Below are positions 8,283 through 17,632 of a stretch of 64,000 nt of DNA, piece by piece. The stretch lies in contig NZ_JADOEP010000005.1 of the NCBI RefSeq assembly GCF_016745275.1, forward strand, positions 153,944-217,943. The letters run 5' to 3'. The first letter of the stretch is position 1, and the number at the start of each line of letters is the position of its first letter. The notes beneath the pieces were generated by a model. The model saw only the letters and a program-made list of their open reading frames with translations, did no database searches and was not told the DNA's origin. Both the position numbers and the translations under genes were made by a program. Origin of the DNA: Enterococcus sp. BWB1-3 (GTDB lineage Bacteria; Bacillota; Bacilli; Lactobacillales; Enterococcaceae).

Positions 8283-8764
8283 GGAAAACTGACGAGGTAC
8301 GATTGTTCATTAATTCAATCGTGCCTGTTTTTCTAGGCGATTGTTTGTTGGATGACGAGGACGAGGTGGCTGAGTATCTGAGCGTCGTCACAGGGTACAG
8401 CTATGAAGAAATCATAAACGCTGACGAATTATTTATAAAACGTCTTAACGCTCGACTGTTGACCTTGAATTTTAAAGAGCGGATTCATGTGGCCACACAG
8501 TCGCTTTTAACGGCAATAGCTGACAAGAAGAGAGCCGGAAAAAAATCAAAGCCTTTTTCAGTCGAAGAATTACTAGAATTCCAAGGAATCAATCGAACAG
8601 ACTTTGTAGCAACTAAAAAACTTTATGAACAGCTAACCACAGATGTTACTGAGGAAAAGCAGTTGAAGCAACAAAAAATAAAGAAAACAGAAAAAAAGAA
8701 TACTGTGAAAGCTTCGTTGAGAGAGAGGTTGGTGAAGTGGCGTGGACTGGATAAGCGCATTTAA
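8267..8764 (+). CDS. tail assembly chaperone, frameshift extension (gpGT-like T part)
   Basis: This is the downstream part of the fused chaperone. Its frame is -1 relative to the short form and is open from the slippery heptamer, so the fusion is about 116 residues of the short form plus about 166 more. The C-terminus is Lys-rich (KQLKQQKIKKTEKKN), plausible for contact with the tape measure. A separate TTG start at 8303 lacks a convincing ribosome site, so the fusion is the likely product. The last codons overlap the following gene by 23 bases. Confidence 0.7.
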   Translation, partial: VDQSVRKTDEVRLFINSIVPVFLGDCLLDDEDEVAEYLSVVTGYSYEEIINADELFIKRLNARLLTLNFKERIHVATQSLLTAIADKKRAGKKSKPFSVEELLEFQGINRTDFVATKKLYEQLTTDVTEEKQLKQQKIKKTEKKNTVKASLRERLVKWRGLDKRI

Positions 8765-9029
8765 TGCTGAACGTGATGCACTCTATGACAAAATAAACGA
8801 CAGTTTAGAAGTGCAGTTGCGAAATTCCGTTACACTCTCTCCTGTCGACACCGGCGAACTGCAGCGTAGTTGGAAGCTTACAAGAAATAGCAAGAACTCA
8901 TGGACAGTCAAGAATACGTGTAACCATGCTATTTTCCAAGAGTTCGGCACTTACAAACAAGCTGGACGCGAGATGTGGGGATTGCGTAGCGGTCGCTGGG
9001 TCGTTGAAGTTGTAGGACGTATAAGGTAG
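8742..9029 (+). CDS. small HK97 gp10-like phage protein
   Basis: A 95-residue protein containing a LSPVDTGELQRSW segment and a later NHAIFQEFGT segment, the two recognisable patches of the HK97 gp10-like family of minor head-tail joining proteins. The location between chaperone and tape measure is not the usual place for this family, which is normally in the connector block. It starts at GTG with GAGAGAGG further upstream. Function in this phage is inferred only from the family. Confidence 0.55.
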   Translation: MDWISAFNAERDALYDKINDSLEVQLRNSVTLSPVDTGELQRSWKLTRNSKNSWTVKNTCNHAIFQEFGTYKQAGREMWGLRSGRWVVEVVGRIR

Positions 9030-9040
9030 GTGATAGATAA

Positions 9041-12000
9041 ATGGCTTCGCAAGGTCAATTAGAATTAGAAATAAATGCTAACGGTGGCGAACTAGATGCT
9101 ATTGAACGGCAAATGCTCAAAATGATGCAGGCGGCGGCCAAAGGCATGAATATAAAGGCGGATGGTTCGGGCGCTATGGCTGTGATAAATAAGCTTGATG
9201 GAGCCTTAACAAATATGGCCAAAACTGCAGCTAGTATTACTTTTAAAGGGCTGGCGGTTGGCGGGGCTGCAGCAGTCGGCGGGTTAATGGCTAGCGTAAA
9301 AGCCGCCGGAGAATTAGAACAACAGATAGGTGGTTCTGAAGCTGTTTTTGGAGAATTTGCTAACACAATTCAAAAACAAGGAGCGGAAGCCTACAACAAG
9401 CTTGGTTTAAGTCAAAGTGCGTATTTACAGACCGCAAACAAAATGGGGGCCTTGATGAAAGGTTCAGGAATTGAAGGGGCACAAGGTGTAGAGCTAACTA
9501 CTAAGGCGATGCAAAGAGCTGCTGACGTGGCCTCTATCATGGGCGTCGATGTTGATGCGGCGATGGAATCAGTTGCCGGAGCCGCTAAAGGTAACTTTAC
9601 TATGATGGATAACTTAGGGGTGGCCATTGATGATACAAAGTTAAATTATTATGCATTAGAAAAAGGCATAGGTAAGACAACTAAAGAAATGACCCAGGCG
9701 GAAAAAGTAACTTTGGCCATGGAGATGTTTCTGGATAAATCTTCATATGCTGCCGGAAACTATGCAAAAGAAAATGCGACACTAGCCGGTAGTTTCCAAA
9801 CGTTGAAAGGTGCATTTGGTAATTTCCTAGCGACCGGCGAGGGAATAGATGCGGTAGTAGAAAGCGCCCTGAATTTTGGCGGTATCGCTATGAAAATGGC
9901 TGCTGAGTTAGCACCGAAACTTGCTAAAGGTTTAATGAAAGCTTTTGATACGATTAAGCCCATGATTCCAGGATTACTTGCAGATGCTTTAGGAAATTTA
10001 GCCAAAGTTGCTGATAGTATTTTTGGTACAAATTTCTTTAGCTCAATTCCTAAGAATATTGAAAAGGCAGTAAAAGAAGGGGCTAAACTTTTAGATAGTC
10101 TTTTCGGTACAGATTTTAGCAGTAAGTTTGGTGATTTCAAGTTAAAAATGCCGGATTTTGATTCGTTGGTAAACGGAGCGAAAAAAGTCGGTTTAGCTTT
10201 TGTAGCAATGTTCGCAGTTGTCAAAGGGTTAAAATTTGCATCAGTATTAAAAGGAATGGGAAACCCTTTGAAAAGTTTAGGCAGTCAAGCATCGTCAACA
10301 GGTAGCGCTATGACTGGTGCGTTTAAAGGAGCGTTCAATATCCAAGCGGCGGCAGGATTTGCCATCGTAATTGCTACTGTGACGGTGGCCATTATTGCAT
10401 TAGCAGCTGCTAGGGATATGGTCATTCCGTTTCTTGAAGGGTTAGCGGGAGTTGTTGTGAAGTTGGCGGGAGTGTTTCCGGTGTTAGCCACAGCCCTTTC
10501 TATGCTGTCGCCTTTGGTAATCGCATTCGGTCAAGCATTCGCTATAGTTATTGCAGCAGTAGCAGATGCAGCAGCTAAGTTGATTCCAGTTTTGACTAAG
10601 GCCTTTACAACAATTGTGCCGATAATCTCGGAAGCATTAGAAACGATTGTTCCGATTGTAGCCGAAGCCTTCGCAACAATGATGCCACATATCACAGAGT
10701 TTGCTGCAGTGGTCTTGCCCATTTTAACAGAGGCATTCAATCAGCTAGTTCAAATTATTGCAGATGCAATGGTTCAAATCAGCGCTGCTCTAGGAGATAA
10801 TTTTGTTCAAATTGTTCAAATAGTATCGGATGGAGCTGTTCAATTAGTGGAAGCCTTTCAGCCGATTGGGGATAACATTCAGGCAATTATTGAAGCACTG
10901 GCACCTGTGATTGAATCACTTGGGAATAATATCCAATCCATCGTTGAGGTTATAGCACCTGTGATTTCTGAAATTATTGAATTGTTTCAGAATTTACTGG
11001 ATGAAATCACTCCTATTTTAGAGGGTATCGGTGACGTGATCGAGGAAATAGGCGATGCAATTGTGGCAGTTGTTGACAGCATTTCCAGCGGTATTTCAGG
11101 AATTTTGGATAGCATTGCGGGTATTTTTGAATCAATGGGTAATGCAGCTTTGAACGCCGGAAAAGGCATCGAAAAAATGGCGAACGGAATAAAAACCCTA
11201 GTTGATTTAAAACTGGGAGACTTGGTCGGGACATTAGCAGCAGTCGGCAATGCTTTGGGAGATTTTGCTAAACATTCGGGCGCTATGGAAAAACTAGGAA
11301 GCGGAATGAAAAAACTTGCTGATTCAATCACGACGATTCAGACTGCAGCAGCAAGTTTAGGCGTTAGCATGCTGATAGTGATGGCTTCATTTACGGGAAT
11401 TGTCGGGATTGTACCTTCAATCACTTCAGCCTTAACTGAGCTGAAAACTCAGGTAGAAACCACGGCACCGGCGTTTACTACTTTTGCAGAAACGGCCCTG
11501 GCTTCAATGGCAACGCTGGCCGGAATTTCAGTATTTACCAGTATGGCTGTCAAAGCTTTTACTGAACTATCACAAGGGATCCTGTCAAGCACAATCGGTT
11601 TTATTACCTTGATGGCTATTATGTCCTCAATAACAAGCAGCGTAACCAGTTTTAATGCTTCGTTAAGTACTTTAGGGACTACCGTTTCTCATATCATTTC
11701 GATGTTGGGCAGCTTAGTTTCTATCTTTTCAAGCACGATAAGTATTGTTGGTTCTTTGGTTAGTGCTTTATCGAATTTGATTCACTTTATCGGGATAACT
11801 AAAAATAAAATCGAGAATTTGGCTAGTGCTTTTAGAATCTCTATGATTGCAATGGCGACTGCCACAATCACTGCTACCCAGATGATTATTGTAGCATTTA
11901 GAATAATGTCTGCTGCAGTTGTCGCAGTAGTTAGAGTGATGATAAGTCAGATACAAAGCCTGTTGAATAGTTTGCCAGGGATTTTTAGTTCGGCATTATC

Positions 12001-12457
12001 GGCAAGCGTTAGCGCGGTTAATGGATATCAGGGCGCGTTTAGAAGTGCCGGATCTAATTTAGGTGCGGCAATCGCTTCCGGAATTGCTTCTTCAGTTAAT
12101 TCGATTATGTCAGTGATCGATAGAATCGCAAATCAAGCAAGCTCAAGAATTGCCTCAGCTGTGGCAGGGGCTAAAGCTCAAGCGAATGCTAGTGGTTTGG
12201 CGTATGGAACATATACTGATAGCATGCTGGTCTATGCCGGGATTGATAATAATCTAGCGGCTTCGCCGGTAAATATTATGAGTGCCAACCAAGCGAGTAG
12301 CAGAGTGGAAACGTCCAATAATGTCAATGTGGATGTATCAGGAACCTTTGAAGCGAGCAGTCAACCGGTAATCCTTCAAGTGGATGGTCAAACACTTGCA
12401 CAAACGATTTTCAAACCGCTTATAAAATTGATGAATAAAGCGAAAACACGGAGGTAA
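9041..12457 (+). CDS. tail tape measure protein
   Basis: A 1138-residue protein, the longest in the prophage. It has an N-terminal segment with tail-length protein character (AVGGLMASVKAAGELEQQIGGSEAVFGEFANTIQ region), several hydrophobic stretches (about residues 440-490, 500-540 and 760-1000), long low-complexity helical repeats rich in Ile/Val/Ala, and a Ser/Ala-rich C-terminus. Tape measure proteins set tail length (roughly 1.5 angstrom per residue, so a tail near 170 nm) and help DNA entry. AGGTAGGTGATAG precedes the ATG. The frameshifted chaperone genes just upstream support the call. Confidence 0.9.
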   Translation: MASQGQLELEINANGGELDAIERQMLKMMQAAAKGMNIKADGSGAMAVINKLDGALTNMAKTAASITFKGLAVGGAAAVGGLMASVKAAGELEQQIGGSEAVFGEFANTIQKQGAEAYNKLGLSQSAYLQTANKMGALMKGSGIEGAQGVELTTKAMQRAADVASIMGVDVDAAMESVAGAAKGNFTMMDNLGVAIDDTKLNYYALEKGIGKTTKEMTQAEKVTLAMEMFLDKSSYAAGNYAKENATLAGSFQTLKGAFGNFLATGEGIDAVVESALNFGGIAMKMAAELAPKLAKGLMKAFDTIKPMIPGLLADALGNLAKVADSIFGTNFFSSIPKNIEKAVKEGAKLLDSLFGTDFSSKFGDFKLKMPDFDSLVNGAKKVGLAFVAMFAVVKGLKFASVLKGMGNPLKSLGSQASSTGSAMTGAFKGAFNIQAAAGFAIVIATVTVAIIALAAARDMVIPFLEGLAGVVVKLAGVFPVLATALSMLSPLVIAFGQAFAIVIAAVADAAAKLIPVLTKAFTTIVPIISEALETIVPIVAEAFATMMPHITEFAAVVLPILTEAFNQLVQIIADAMVQISAALGDNFVQIVQIVSDGAVQLVEAFQPIGDNIQAIIEALAPVIESLGNNIQSIVEVIAPVISEIIELFQNLLDEITPILEGIGDVIEEIGDAIVAVVDSISSGISGILDSIAGIFESMGNAALNAGKGIEKMANGIKTLVDLKLGDLVGTLAAVGNALGDFAKHSGAMEKLGSGMKKLADSITTIQTAAASLGVSMLIVMASFTGIVGIVPSITSALTELKTQVETTAPAFTTFAETALASMATLAGISVFTSMAVKAFTELSQGILSSTIGFITLMAIMSSITSSVTSFNASLSTLGTTVSHIISMLGSLVSIFSSTISIVGSLVSALSNLIHFIGITKNKIENLASAFRISMIAMATATITATQMIIVAFRIMSAAVVAVVRVMISQIQSLLNSLPGIFSSALSASVSAVNGYQGAFRSAGSNLGAAIASGIASSVNSIMSVIDRIANQASSRIASAVAGAKAQANASGLAYGTYTDSMLVYAGIDNNLAASPVNIMSANQASSRVETSNNVNVDVSGTFEASSQPVILQVDGQTLAQTIFKPLIKLMNKAKTRR

Positions 12458-12463
12458 TGAAAA

Positions 12464-14734
12464 ATGGACTATTCGCAGACACAACCAAAGATAAACCAGC
12501 GATACCATGTTCAATATACCGGCTTATCATTTCTTGAGAATGACATGATCTTTTTGAAACGAGGGGCAGACCTAGCCCCTCAGCGTTATGATCTGGAGAA
12601 CAAAACAACCGGCATCGTGAAGAATCGCTGGTTGGTATCTAAGGATAATTACGGGGAATTTGAAAGCTTTGAGCATTCCTTTAATAAATGGCTAGGTACT
12701 TTAAATACCGGTTGGTACGCTCATAGTTCGAAAGAAACATTTGATATTCATGACGATCTGCGGCGGGTGCTGACGTTTGCGGGAGTGGATGAAAGATTGA
12801 GCCGGCATAACGATGTAAACAGCACCGGCGGAGCCTACAGCTCGTTAGCTCGTAACGGTGATGCTGAACGGGAAATCACATACAAATACCGCTTAAACAT
12901 GAATATTTTGATCGAGTATATGGAATACATTACTTATAATCTATCGTGGCAAACAGAGAAGATAAGCGATGATGTGGACTGGATCGACGACAATATAAAT
13001 AAATTGAATGCAGCCAAATTTCTTCGTTGGCAGATCAACCGCTATTTCGAAATCATGAAGCAGGATATCTGGAATAAGTATGCCGGGAATACAACTGATT
13101 TTATTACAACTGAATTTGATGACGTCGTTTCTACCGCGGATAATTACGGAATAATGTTCTTCCTAGAACACGAAACGTCAGTGGATCGATTGATAGACAG
13201 CTTCCCTAAAACGCCAGCTGCTTATGACTCAACAGGGTTGTACGATCAATCTAAATACGACGACGGCTCAGGGAACGCAAGTACTACAGGGTTCTACGAT
13301 ACAACAGACTACGATAGTTCCAACTATGATTTGAAAGCAAGCGGGGACAAACCGAACAAGGAGCACGGCTACGATTCAGCTGAGTATGACCAAAACGGTG
13401 ATTTTTATGACTACTATAAAAAGAAGAATCCGGCTGACGTTTTTGACGATTCGAATAGTATTGATCCGCTAGGCTCAGTCAATACTTCGTTATGGTTCGC
13501 CCCGTTCGATATTTCAGAAATAAGCTTCACCGGGTATTCTGGTGAGGAAGAAATTTCTATCACGGTCAAAATCCCTGAAGGTGTAGCTTACAACAATGAA
13601 GCGCAAATTATTCAGCTAGCCACTAAAGGGAATGAAGATGGCGCTGCGATGGAACTAACTAGCCATGTGAACGAATTTAAAACCTATCAAATTGACGGGC
13701 TTGTTCATAATGGTCTGCCTGAGCATCACATCGCTACTATTGTAATGCAGAATAACAGTCGCTTTAAAAACAATGCTGACAATAAAGAACTTTCAATAAT
13801 CGGAAGTGACAAGTGGTTCGATCCGGATAAAGTTGTAAATGGTGAGCCTCAGGATGTTTCGACGCTCGGAAAGAACAATGTGCCGATGTTGGTCGGCTGC
13901 AATCTAATGTATCAGCATTTGAATGTATCCAGCGGAGAATCTGGCCGGAATTTTATTACACCGACCGTTTTTCATAAGAAGCTGCAGACAAGCGGAATTG
14001 GTTCATTGAATCGGGTTAAGTATCGAGGACGTGGATTTAAGATCAAGAATAACCCGAAAACTTCGACACTGGGTACTACTGTTACTAAAACGATCACACC
14101 GCCGCCAATCAATCGAGCACTGGAGTGGTTTGAAATCCATGGAGGCTATGACAATACAGGGCCGTTCAAAAATGTCATTCTAGGCGGAACTCCTGGAGCA
14201 ACAGGTTACGGCGGAATCCCGATGGCACAAGCCCACGGCAACGATGTAGGTTACGGCGCAGGCTTCGAAGTGAACAACAATATTCTGACCATACGACTAA
14301 ATTTGGTAGGGTATTCCGTGGATGAAGCAGGAAACCTCGTAGCAAATGCTTCCTACGTTCATTTTGGCGGAGCGTACATTTACAAAGTAAAACTAGAATG
14401 GCGTTTCACAGATGGAAATTATGCGACCTGGTACGATGAAGCAGTCTTTTCACATGATGCTTCACAGGACTGGGATCTGGCGTATCGTGGTACATGGCTA
14501 AGAACAGCTCAGAACAGCCAATGGTCCAGGGGTGGTATAACAGTTCCGGGGAATGCGGATCGTATTAGAATGACGATTTATGGAGAGGATGCCACAATGG
14601 TTTCTAGCGCTGAATATGATGTTGTAGGGTATCGCCCGCCGGAAGTGATCACTGAGCAGGTTCCGCTTTCCATTGATTTGTCTGAGTATGATATTACGCT
14701 GGGCGTTGTAGCAAGGGAGATTAGGCACCTATGA
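12464..14734 (+). CDS. large phage tail protein, distal-tail/baseplate region
   Basis: A 756-residue soluble protein after the tape measure, where the distal tail protein is expected. The N-terminal 200 residues (NRWLVSKDNYGEFESFEHSF and following) probably hold the tail-tip ring domain. Residues about 250-320 are a Tyr/Asp/Ser-rich low-complexity stretch with repeated YDSxxYD units. The C-terminal half is beta-rich and may contain a carbohydrate-binding or jelly-roll domain. GGAGG lies upstream of the ATG. It is much longer than a minimal Dit (about 250 residues), so this would be an extended form. Confidence 0.55.
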   Translation: MDYSQTQPKINQRYHVQYTGLSFLENDMIFLKRGADLAPQRYDLENKTTGIVKNRWLVSKDNYGEFESFEHSFNKWLGTLNTGWYAHSSKETFDIHDDLRRVLTFAGVDERLSRHNDVNSTGGAYSSLARNGDAEREITYKYRLNMNILIEYMEYITYNLSWQTEKISDDVDWIDDNINKLNAAKFLRWQINRYFEIMKQDIWNKYAGNTTDFITTEFDDVVSTADNYGIMFFLEHETSVDRLIDSFPKTPAAYDSTGLYDQSKYDDGSGNASTTGFYDTTDYDSSNYDLKASGDKPNKEHGYDSAEYDQNGDFYDYYKKKNPADVFDDSNSIDPLGSVNTSLWFAPFDISEISFTGYSGEEEISITVKIPEGVAYNNEAQIIQLATKGNEDGAAMELTSHVNEFKTYQIDGLVHNGLPEHHIATIVMQNNSRFKNNADNKELSIIGSDKWFDPDKVVNGEPQDVSTLGKNNVPMLVGCNLMYQHLNVSSGESGRNFITPTVFHKKLQTSGIGSLNRVKYRGRGFKIKNNPKTSTLGTTVTKTITPPPINRALEWFEIHGGYDNTGPFKNVILGGTPGATGYGGIPMAQAHGNDVGYGAGFEVNNNILTIRLNLVGYSVDEAGNLVANASYVHFGGAYIYKVKLEWRFTDGNYATWYDEAVFSHDASQDWDLAYRGTWLRTAQNSQWSRGGITVPGNADRIRMTIYGEDATMVSSAEYDVVGYRPPEVITEQVPLSIDLSEYDITLGVVAREIRHL

Positions 14735-15825
14735 TTTTTATGAATAGATACGATAAATTTCAACCGCTATGGGCCATTGATGAAACTGAGCTGGATGTGT
14801 TCGATTTATCAATTGATGGCTGGAATAGTGAGATCCACATTGTCAGCCGTGAAATGATTGGAAAATACAGGTATGTGGCAGTGAATAATCGTTTATATGC
14901 CATTACCAGCTACGCTCAAGACGTTACGGGTACAGATATGACAGCCCGTGACGTCTTGGGAAAACTAACCGAAGACATTAACCTAAAGCCGGGGACGTAC
15001 AATCTTATGCAACTGGTGACCCTGGCGAATGAATCCGTACAGGTGACGACAAACGGCAATAAGTTGCCGTCCATTGAAATAGAAGAGAACGACAACATGA
15101 CGGCCCGTGATGCCATAGACAGCCTACTGGCTGGGGCAAATGTCGTTTCCATCGTGGAAACTGTATTCAATACACACGGTTTTAATGGGGCTATGGATGT
15201 TTATTATGCAAGGATTGAATTGTTTAGTATTACATGGAACTCTTATGCGGTGGCAGACAAAGCAATCGCCATGCTTGAATATGGAAATAAGACAGACACT
15301 AACCCACAGTACGATACAAGTCGCAGGATCGTGCAAGTGATCGGCAGCATTGATGCTAAATCAACCTTGAAATCGTGGAGAACTAGAATATCGACTGCAG
15401 ACTATGAAGCATTGATTCTATATATCGACGGTGATGAAAATGCCATAAACGACGACCAGGCAAGTTCGATTCTTATGCGGGCTATGGAGTTTAAGCGAGG
15501 ACCCTTTGAGACGGTTCGAGGATCAGCGGAGATTATTAATAGTAAAGGGATTGACGACGGGCTGCGCTTCAAATTAGATGATATAAACTTTTCTGATTAC
15601 AACAGCACCCGAACAAGAATTATTAATAATGTGCTAAGTCAATATAACGGCTATACGGTTGGGGATCTGGCAGTGCTGCCGGAACCACGTGCCCAGTTTA
15701 TTATCGGGGTGAATGGGGAAGAACTTTATGTTCCGTATTCGTATACGATCAACTGTAAGACCTTTATTATTAACAATGCCGATTTTGTCCTAGCTAATAC
15801 TTTGGAGGAATTTGCCGATGAATAA
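14731..15825 (+). CDS. phage tail protein (tail hub / tail-associated, N-terminal Tal-like)
   Basis: A 364-residue protein whose ATGA start overlaps the previous stop. Sequence features such as MIGKYRYVAVNNRLYAITSY and ARDVLGKLTEDINLKPGTYNL are compatible with the hub domain of tail-associated lysin proteins of Gram-positive siphophages. No peptidase domain is fused to it; the next gene carries one separately. Hub identity is inferred from position and composition. Confidence 0.5.
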   Translation: MIFMNRYDKFQPLWAIDETELDVFDLSIDGWNSEIHIVSREMIGKYRYVAVNNRLYAITSYAQDVTGTDMTARDVLGKLTEDINLKPGTYNLMQLVTLANESVQVTTNGNKLPSIEIEENDNMTARDAIDSLLAGANVVSIVETVFNTHGFNGAMDVYYARIELFSITWNSYAVADKAIAMLEYGNKTDTNPQYDTSRRIVQVIGSIDAKSTLKSWRTRISTADYEALILYIDGDENAINDDQASSILMRAMEFKRGPFETVRGSAEIINSKGIDDGLRFKLDDINFSDYNSTRTRIINNVLSQYNGYTVGDLAVLPEPRAQFIIGVNGEELYVPYSYTINCKTFIINNADFVLANTLEEFADE

Positions 15826-16111
15826 AGATGAAGCAATAAAAAATGCCAAAAGATATTGGACCCAAAAAGGACATGACGTTTCAAGTGTTCAAATTATTGT
15901 AAAGCAATCAAGGCCGTGGACTAGGCCTGTTGTGGGCTACCAGAAGGGTTCCACGGTCGTTGTGTATGAAGACAAGGCGAAAGAGTATCACGTTGCCTTA
16001 GATGTGGTAATAGCCCATGAGATTGGCCACTATTTAGGATTTAGACACTATGACACTAACCACCCTATCATGAGGGGCAGAGCACAAGAGCTTGGAGGAA
16101 TGACATTATGA
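15818..16111 (+). CDS. minimal metzincin-like zinc metalloprotease in the tail module
   Basis: A 97-residue protein carrying HEIGHYLGFRH (HExxHxxGxxH, the three zinc-ligand His and the catalytic Glu of metzincins) followed after a short loop by PIM, placed like the Met-turn. The whole protein is scarcely larger than the active-site half of a matrixin. ATG 15818 was chosen over TTG 15812 because GGAGG lies eight bases upstream. It sits directly after a hub-like gene and overlaps the next gene by four bases, so it may work as a tail-tip or maturation protease. Substrate is unknown. Motif certainty is high, functional certainty low. Confidence 0.7.
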   Translation: MNKDEAIKNAKRYWTQKGHDVSSVQIIVKQSRPWTRPVVGYQKGSTVVVYEDKAKEYHVALDVVIAHEIGHYLGFRHYDTNHPIMRGRAQELGGMTL

Positions 16112-16542
16112 AAACAACTATTGAGAAAATCAAAGAATTTGATGGAGCTTTAAGAACAGCCAACGGCAAAAAGGTAGCTATGAATGAATCGCACTATAAT
16201 AGTAAATGGTTCACTGAGGATGACAAAACCATTGTTGTTTACGTTCAATTTTTGGAACGAGTAGAGGCCACTGCTGAATTTGCTTTGAAATGGTTATCAG
16301 AGAATACAGCAAAAGTTGAAGACATGGCCGAAGCTTATATAAGCGATTCTGAGGACGTTCCGGCGAAGGTTGAAGAATCTTCCGGAGAAGACACCGAAAC
16401 GGCTGAGAGTGCGAAAAATCCGGATAATATGAAGTACAATGAACTGCTAAAGCTTTCTAAGGAATTGGGCTTGAAATTTGATGCTACACCTAAACAACCC
16501 AAGTTGTTGAAAGCTGTAAAGGAGGCATTAAAAAATGCCTAA
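16108..16542 (+). CDS. small phage protein with C-terminal HeH/SAP-like helix-hairpin
   Basis: A 144-residue protein with an N-terminal domain of about 75 residues, an acidic Ser/Glu linker (residues 85-110), and a C-terminal MKYNELLKLSKELGLKF...LLKAVKEAL segment like the HeH/LEM-type helix-extended-loop-helix domain often found at the end of phage capsid- or tail-associated proteins. It overlaps the metzincin stop (ATGA) and the endolysin start. Function is unknown; a baseplate accessory is plausible from position. Confidence 0.55.
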   Translation: MKTTIEKIKEFDGALRTANGKKVAMNESHYNSKWFTEDDKTIVVYVQFLERVEATAEFALKWLSENTAKVEDMAEAYISDSEDVPAKVEESSGEDTETAESAKNPDNMKYNELLKLSKELGLKFDATPKQPKLLKAVKEALKNA

Positions 16543-17296
16543 CTTTGAAACGATGATCAAGTGGATGGCCGACCGTGTGGGTAAGGTGACTTACTCACAG
16601 AATCAACGGCTAGGGCCTTACAGCTATGATTGCAGTTCTGCCGTGTACTTTGCTTTGAGAGCTGGCGGCTTCCTGGCTGCCAATAAGATAGGCAACACGG
16701 ATTCACTGTTTAAAGACCTGGAAGCAGCAGGCTGGAAACAGGTGCCGTTGGTCAATGGCTATTATGCTGTGAAGCGTGGTGATATATTCATATGGGGAAT
16801 CCGTGGAGCAAGTGGCGGCGATTTTGGCCATACTGGTATTTTCCTAAATGAAAACGATCAAATGATCCACTGTAACTTCGGATATAACGGAATTTCAATA
16901 AATGACCATGACACAATATGGGCATATAACGGAAAACCGGCGGTGACCGTTTACCGATATGCTGGCCAAACTTCTGGAAATGGTTCCGGGTCTGACGTCT
17001 CAAACACTAACGACGGAGGCAACACGGTAGAAACACCAAAAGGGGAATGGCTGGCGGAATCCGCAACATTCTACCCAAACACAACTATCAACCTAAGAAC
17101 AGCAGCAACCACTGGAGCGGCTGTCATTGCGAAGATAACGCCTGGCCAGTCAATCAAGTATGATGCCTATAAGGTTGATTCAAACGGCCATGTGTGGATT
17201 AGACAACCGAGAGCAAACGGGGCCTATGGCTACTTAGCTACAGGAACAACGGCCAACGGTAAGCGTAACGCTACACCATGGGGAACATTTAAATAG
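16535..17296 (+). CDS. endolysin, Amidase_5/NlpC-P60-type peptidoglycan hydrolase with SH3-type binding domain
   Basis: A 253-residue lysis enzyme. Residues about 1-145 are the catalytic domain with the Cys in YDCSSAVYFALRAGG (near residue 33) and the His in FGHTGIFL (near 108), as in Cys/His amidohydrolases that cut peptidoglycan. A Gly/Ser/Asn-rich linker follows (150-180), then a C-terminal domain (185-253) with NLRTAATTGAAVIAKITPGQSIKYDAY, an SH3-like cell-wall-binding pattern. There is no signal peptide, so release depends on the holin. AAAGGAGG precedes the ATG. A bidirectional terminator follows, marking the end of the late operon. Confidence 0.85.
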   Translation: MPNFETMIKWMADRVGKVTYSQNQRLGPYSYDCSSAVYFALRAGGFLAANKIGNTDSLFKDLEAAGWKQVPLVNGYYAVKRGDIFIWGIRGASGGDFGHTGIFLNENDQMIHCNFGYNGISINDHDTIWAYNGKPAVTVYRYAGQTSGNGSGSDVSNTNDGGNTVETPKGEWLAESATFYPNTTINLRTAATTGAAVIAKITPGQSIKYDAYKVDSNGHVWIRQPRANGAYGYLATGTTANGKRNATPWGTFK

Positions 17297-17336
17297 AAAA
17301 AGTGACCTGTCTTAATAATAGGACGGGTCACTTTTG
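17297..17336. terminator. bidirectional terminator between endolysin and convergent operon
   Basis: AAAAGTGACC and GGTCACTTTT flank a loop, giving A-rich 5' and T-rich 3' arms, so the hairpin can end transcripts from both strands. It overlaps the last codons of the minus-strand HTH gene. Confidence 0.85.
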
Positions 17337-17528
17337 TTTCAAGGCTTCTATAGCTTCTTTTGTCACTAAATACTCTCTGCCAACTTTACGAACAGAACCG
17401 GGCGGGAAACGATCTGGATATTTTGCGTATATCTGTCTTATATAGCTTTTTTCTTTTCCCAGTATTTTCGCCGCTTCTGCCGCTGAATAAATTTCTAATT
17501 TATCCAGATCGATTTTATCGGTTGCCAC
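17328..17528 (-). CDS. small helix-turn-helix DNA-binding protein
   Basis: A 66-residue protein with an excisionase/MerR-like HTH: SAAEAAKILGKEKSYIRQIY, a loop containing FPPGSVRKVG, and REYLVTKEAIEAL as wing and helix. The start is GTG 17528: AGGAGG lies seven bases upstream, while longer readings have no ribosome site. It is last in a minus-strand operon of four small genes at the right end of the prophage and converges on the endolysin. A role in prophage regulation or excision is possible, unproven. Confidence 0.7.
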   Translation of the reverse strand: MATDKIDLDKLEIYSAAEAAKILGKEKSYIRQIYAKYPDRFPPGSVRKVGREYLVTKEAIEALKQK

Positions 17529-17539
17529 GCTTTTACCTC

Positions 17540-17632
17540 CTACAATAATCTTTCTACTATGAAGAGTATAACAGTAACTACTACCAACACGATAGTAGCA
17601 ACCGTTAATTTTTCGCCAGTTGATAGTTTCAT
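17540..17632 (-). CDS. 30-residue single-pass membrane peptide
   Basis: A very small gene with strong translation signals: AAGGAGG eight bases before ATG, and a start that overlaps the upstream stop (TAATG). The peptide has a short polar N-terminus (MKLSTGEKL) followed by about 18 hydrophobic residues rich in Val/Ile/Leu, ending ERLL. It resembles other tiny membrane peptides of prophages and type I toxins in architecture only; no family was recognised. Conservation of its frame in related prophages would confirm it. Confidence 0.6.
   Translation of the reverse strand: MKLSTGEKLTVATIVLVVVTVILFIVERLL

Noticed and set aside
9055..11331. Several minus-strand open frames inside the tape measure gene
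   Set aside because: Long Ala/Ile/Val-rich genes leave the opposite strand open; compositions are Ser/Pro/Ala-biased and no ribosome sites exist.
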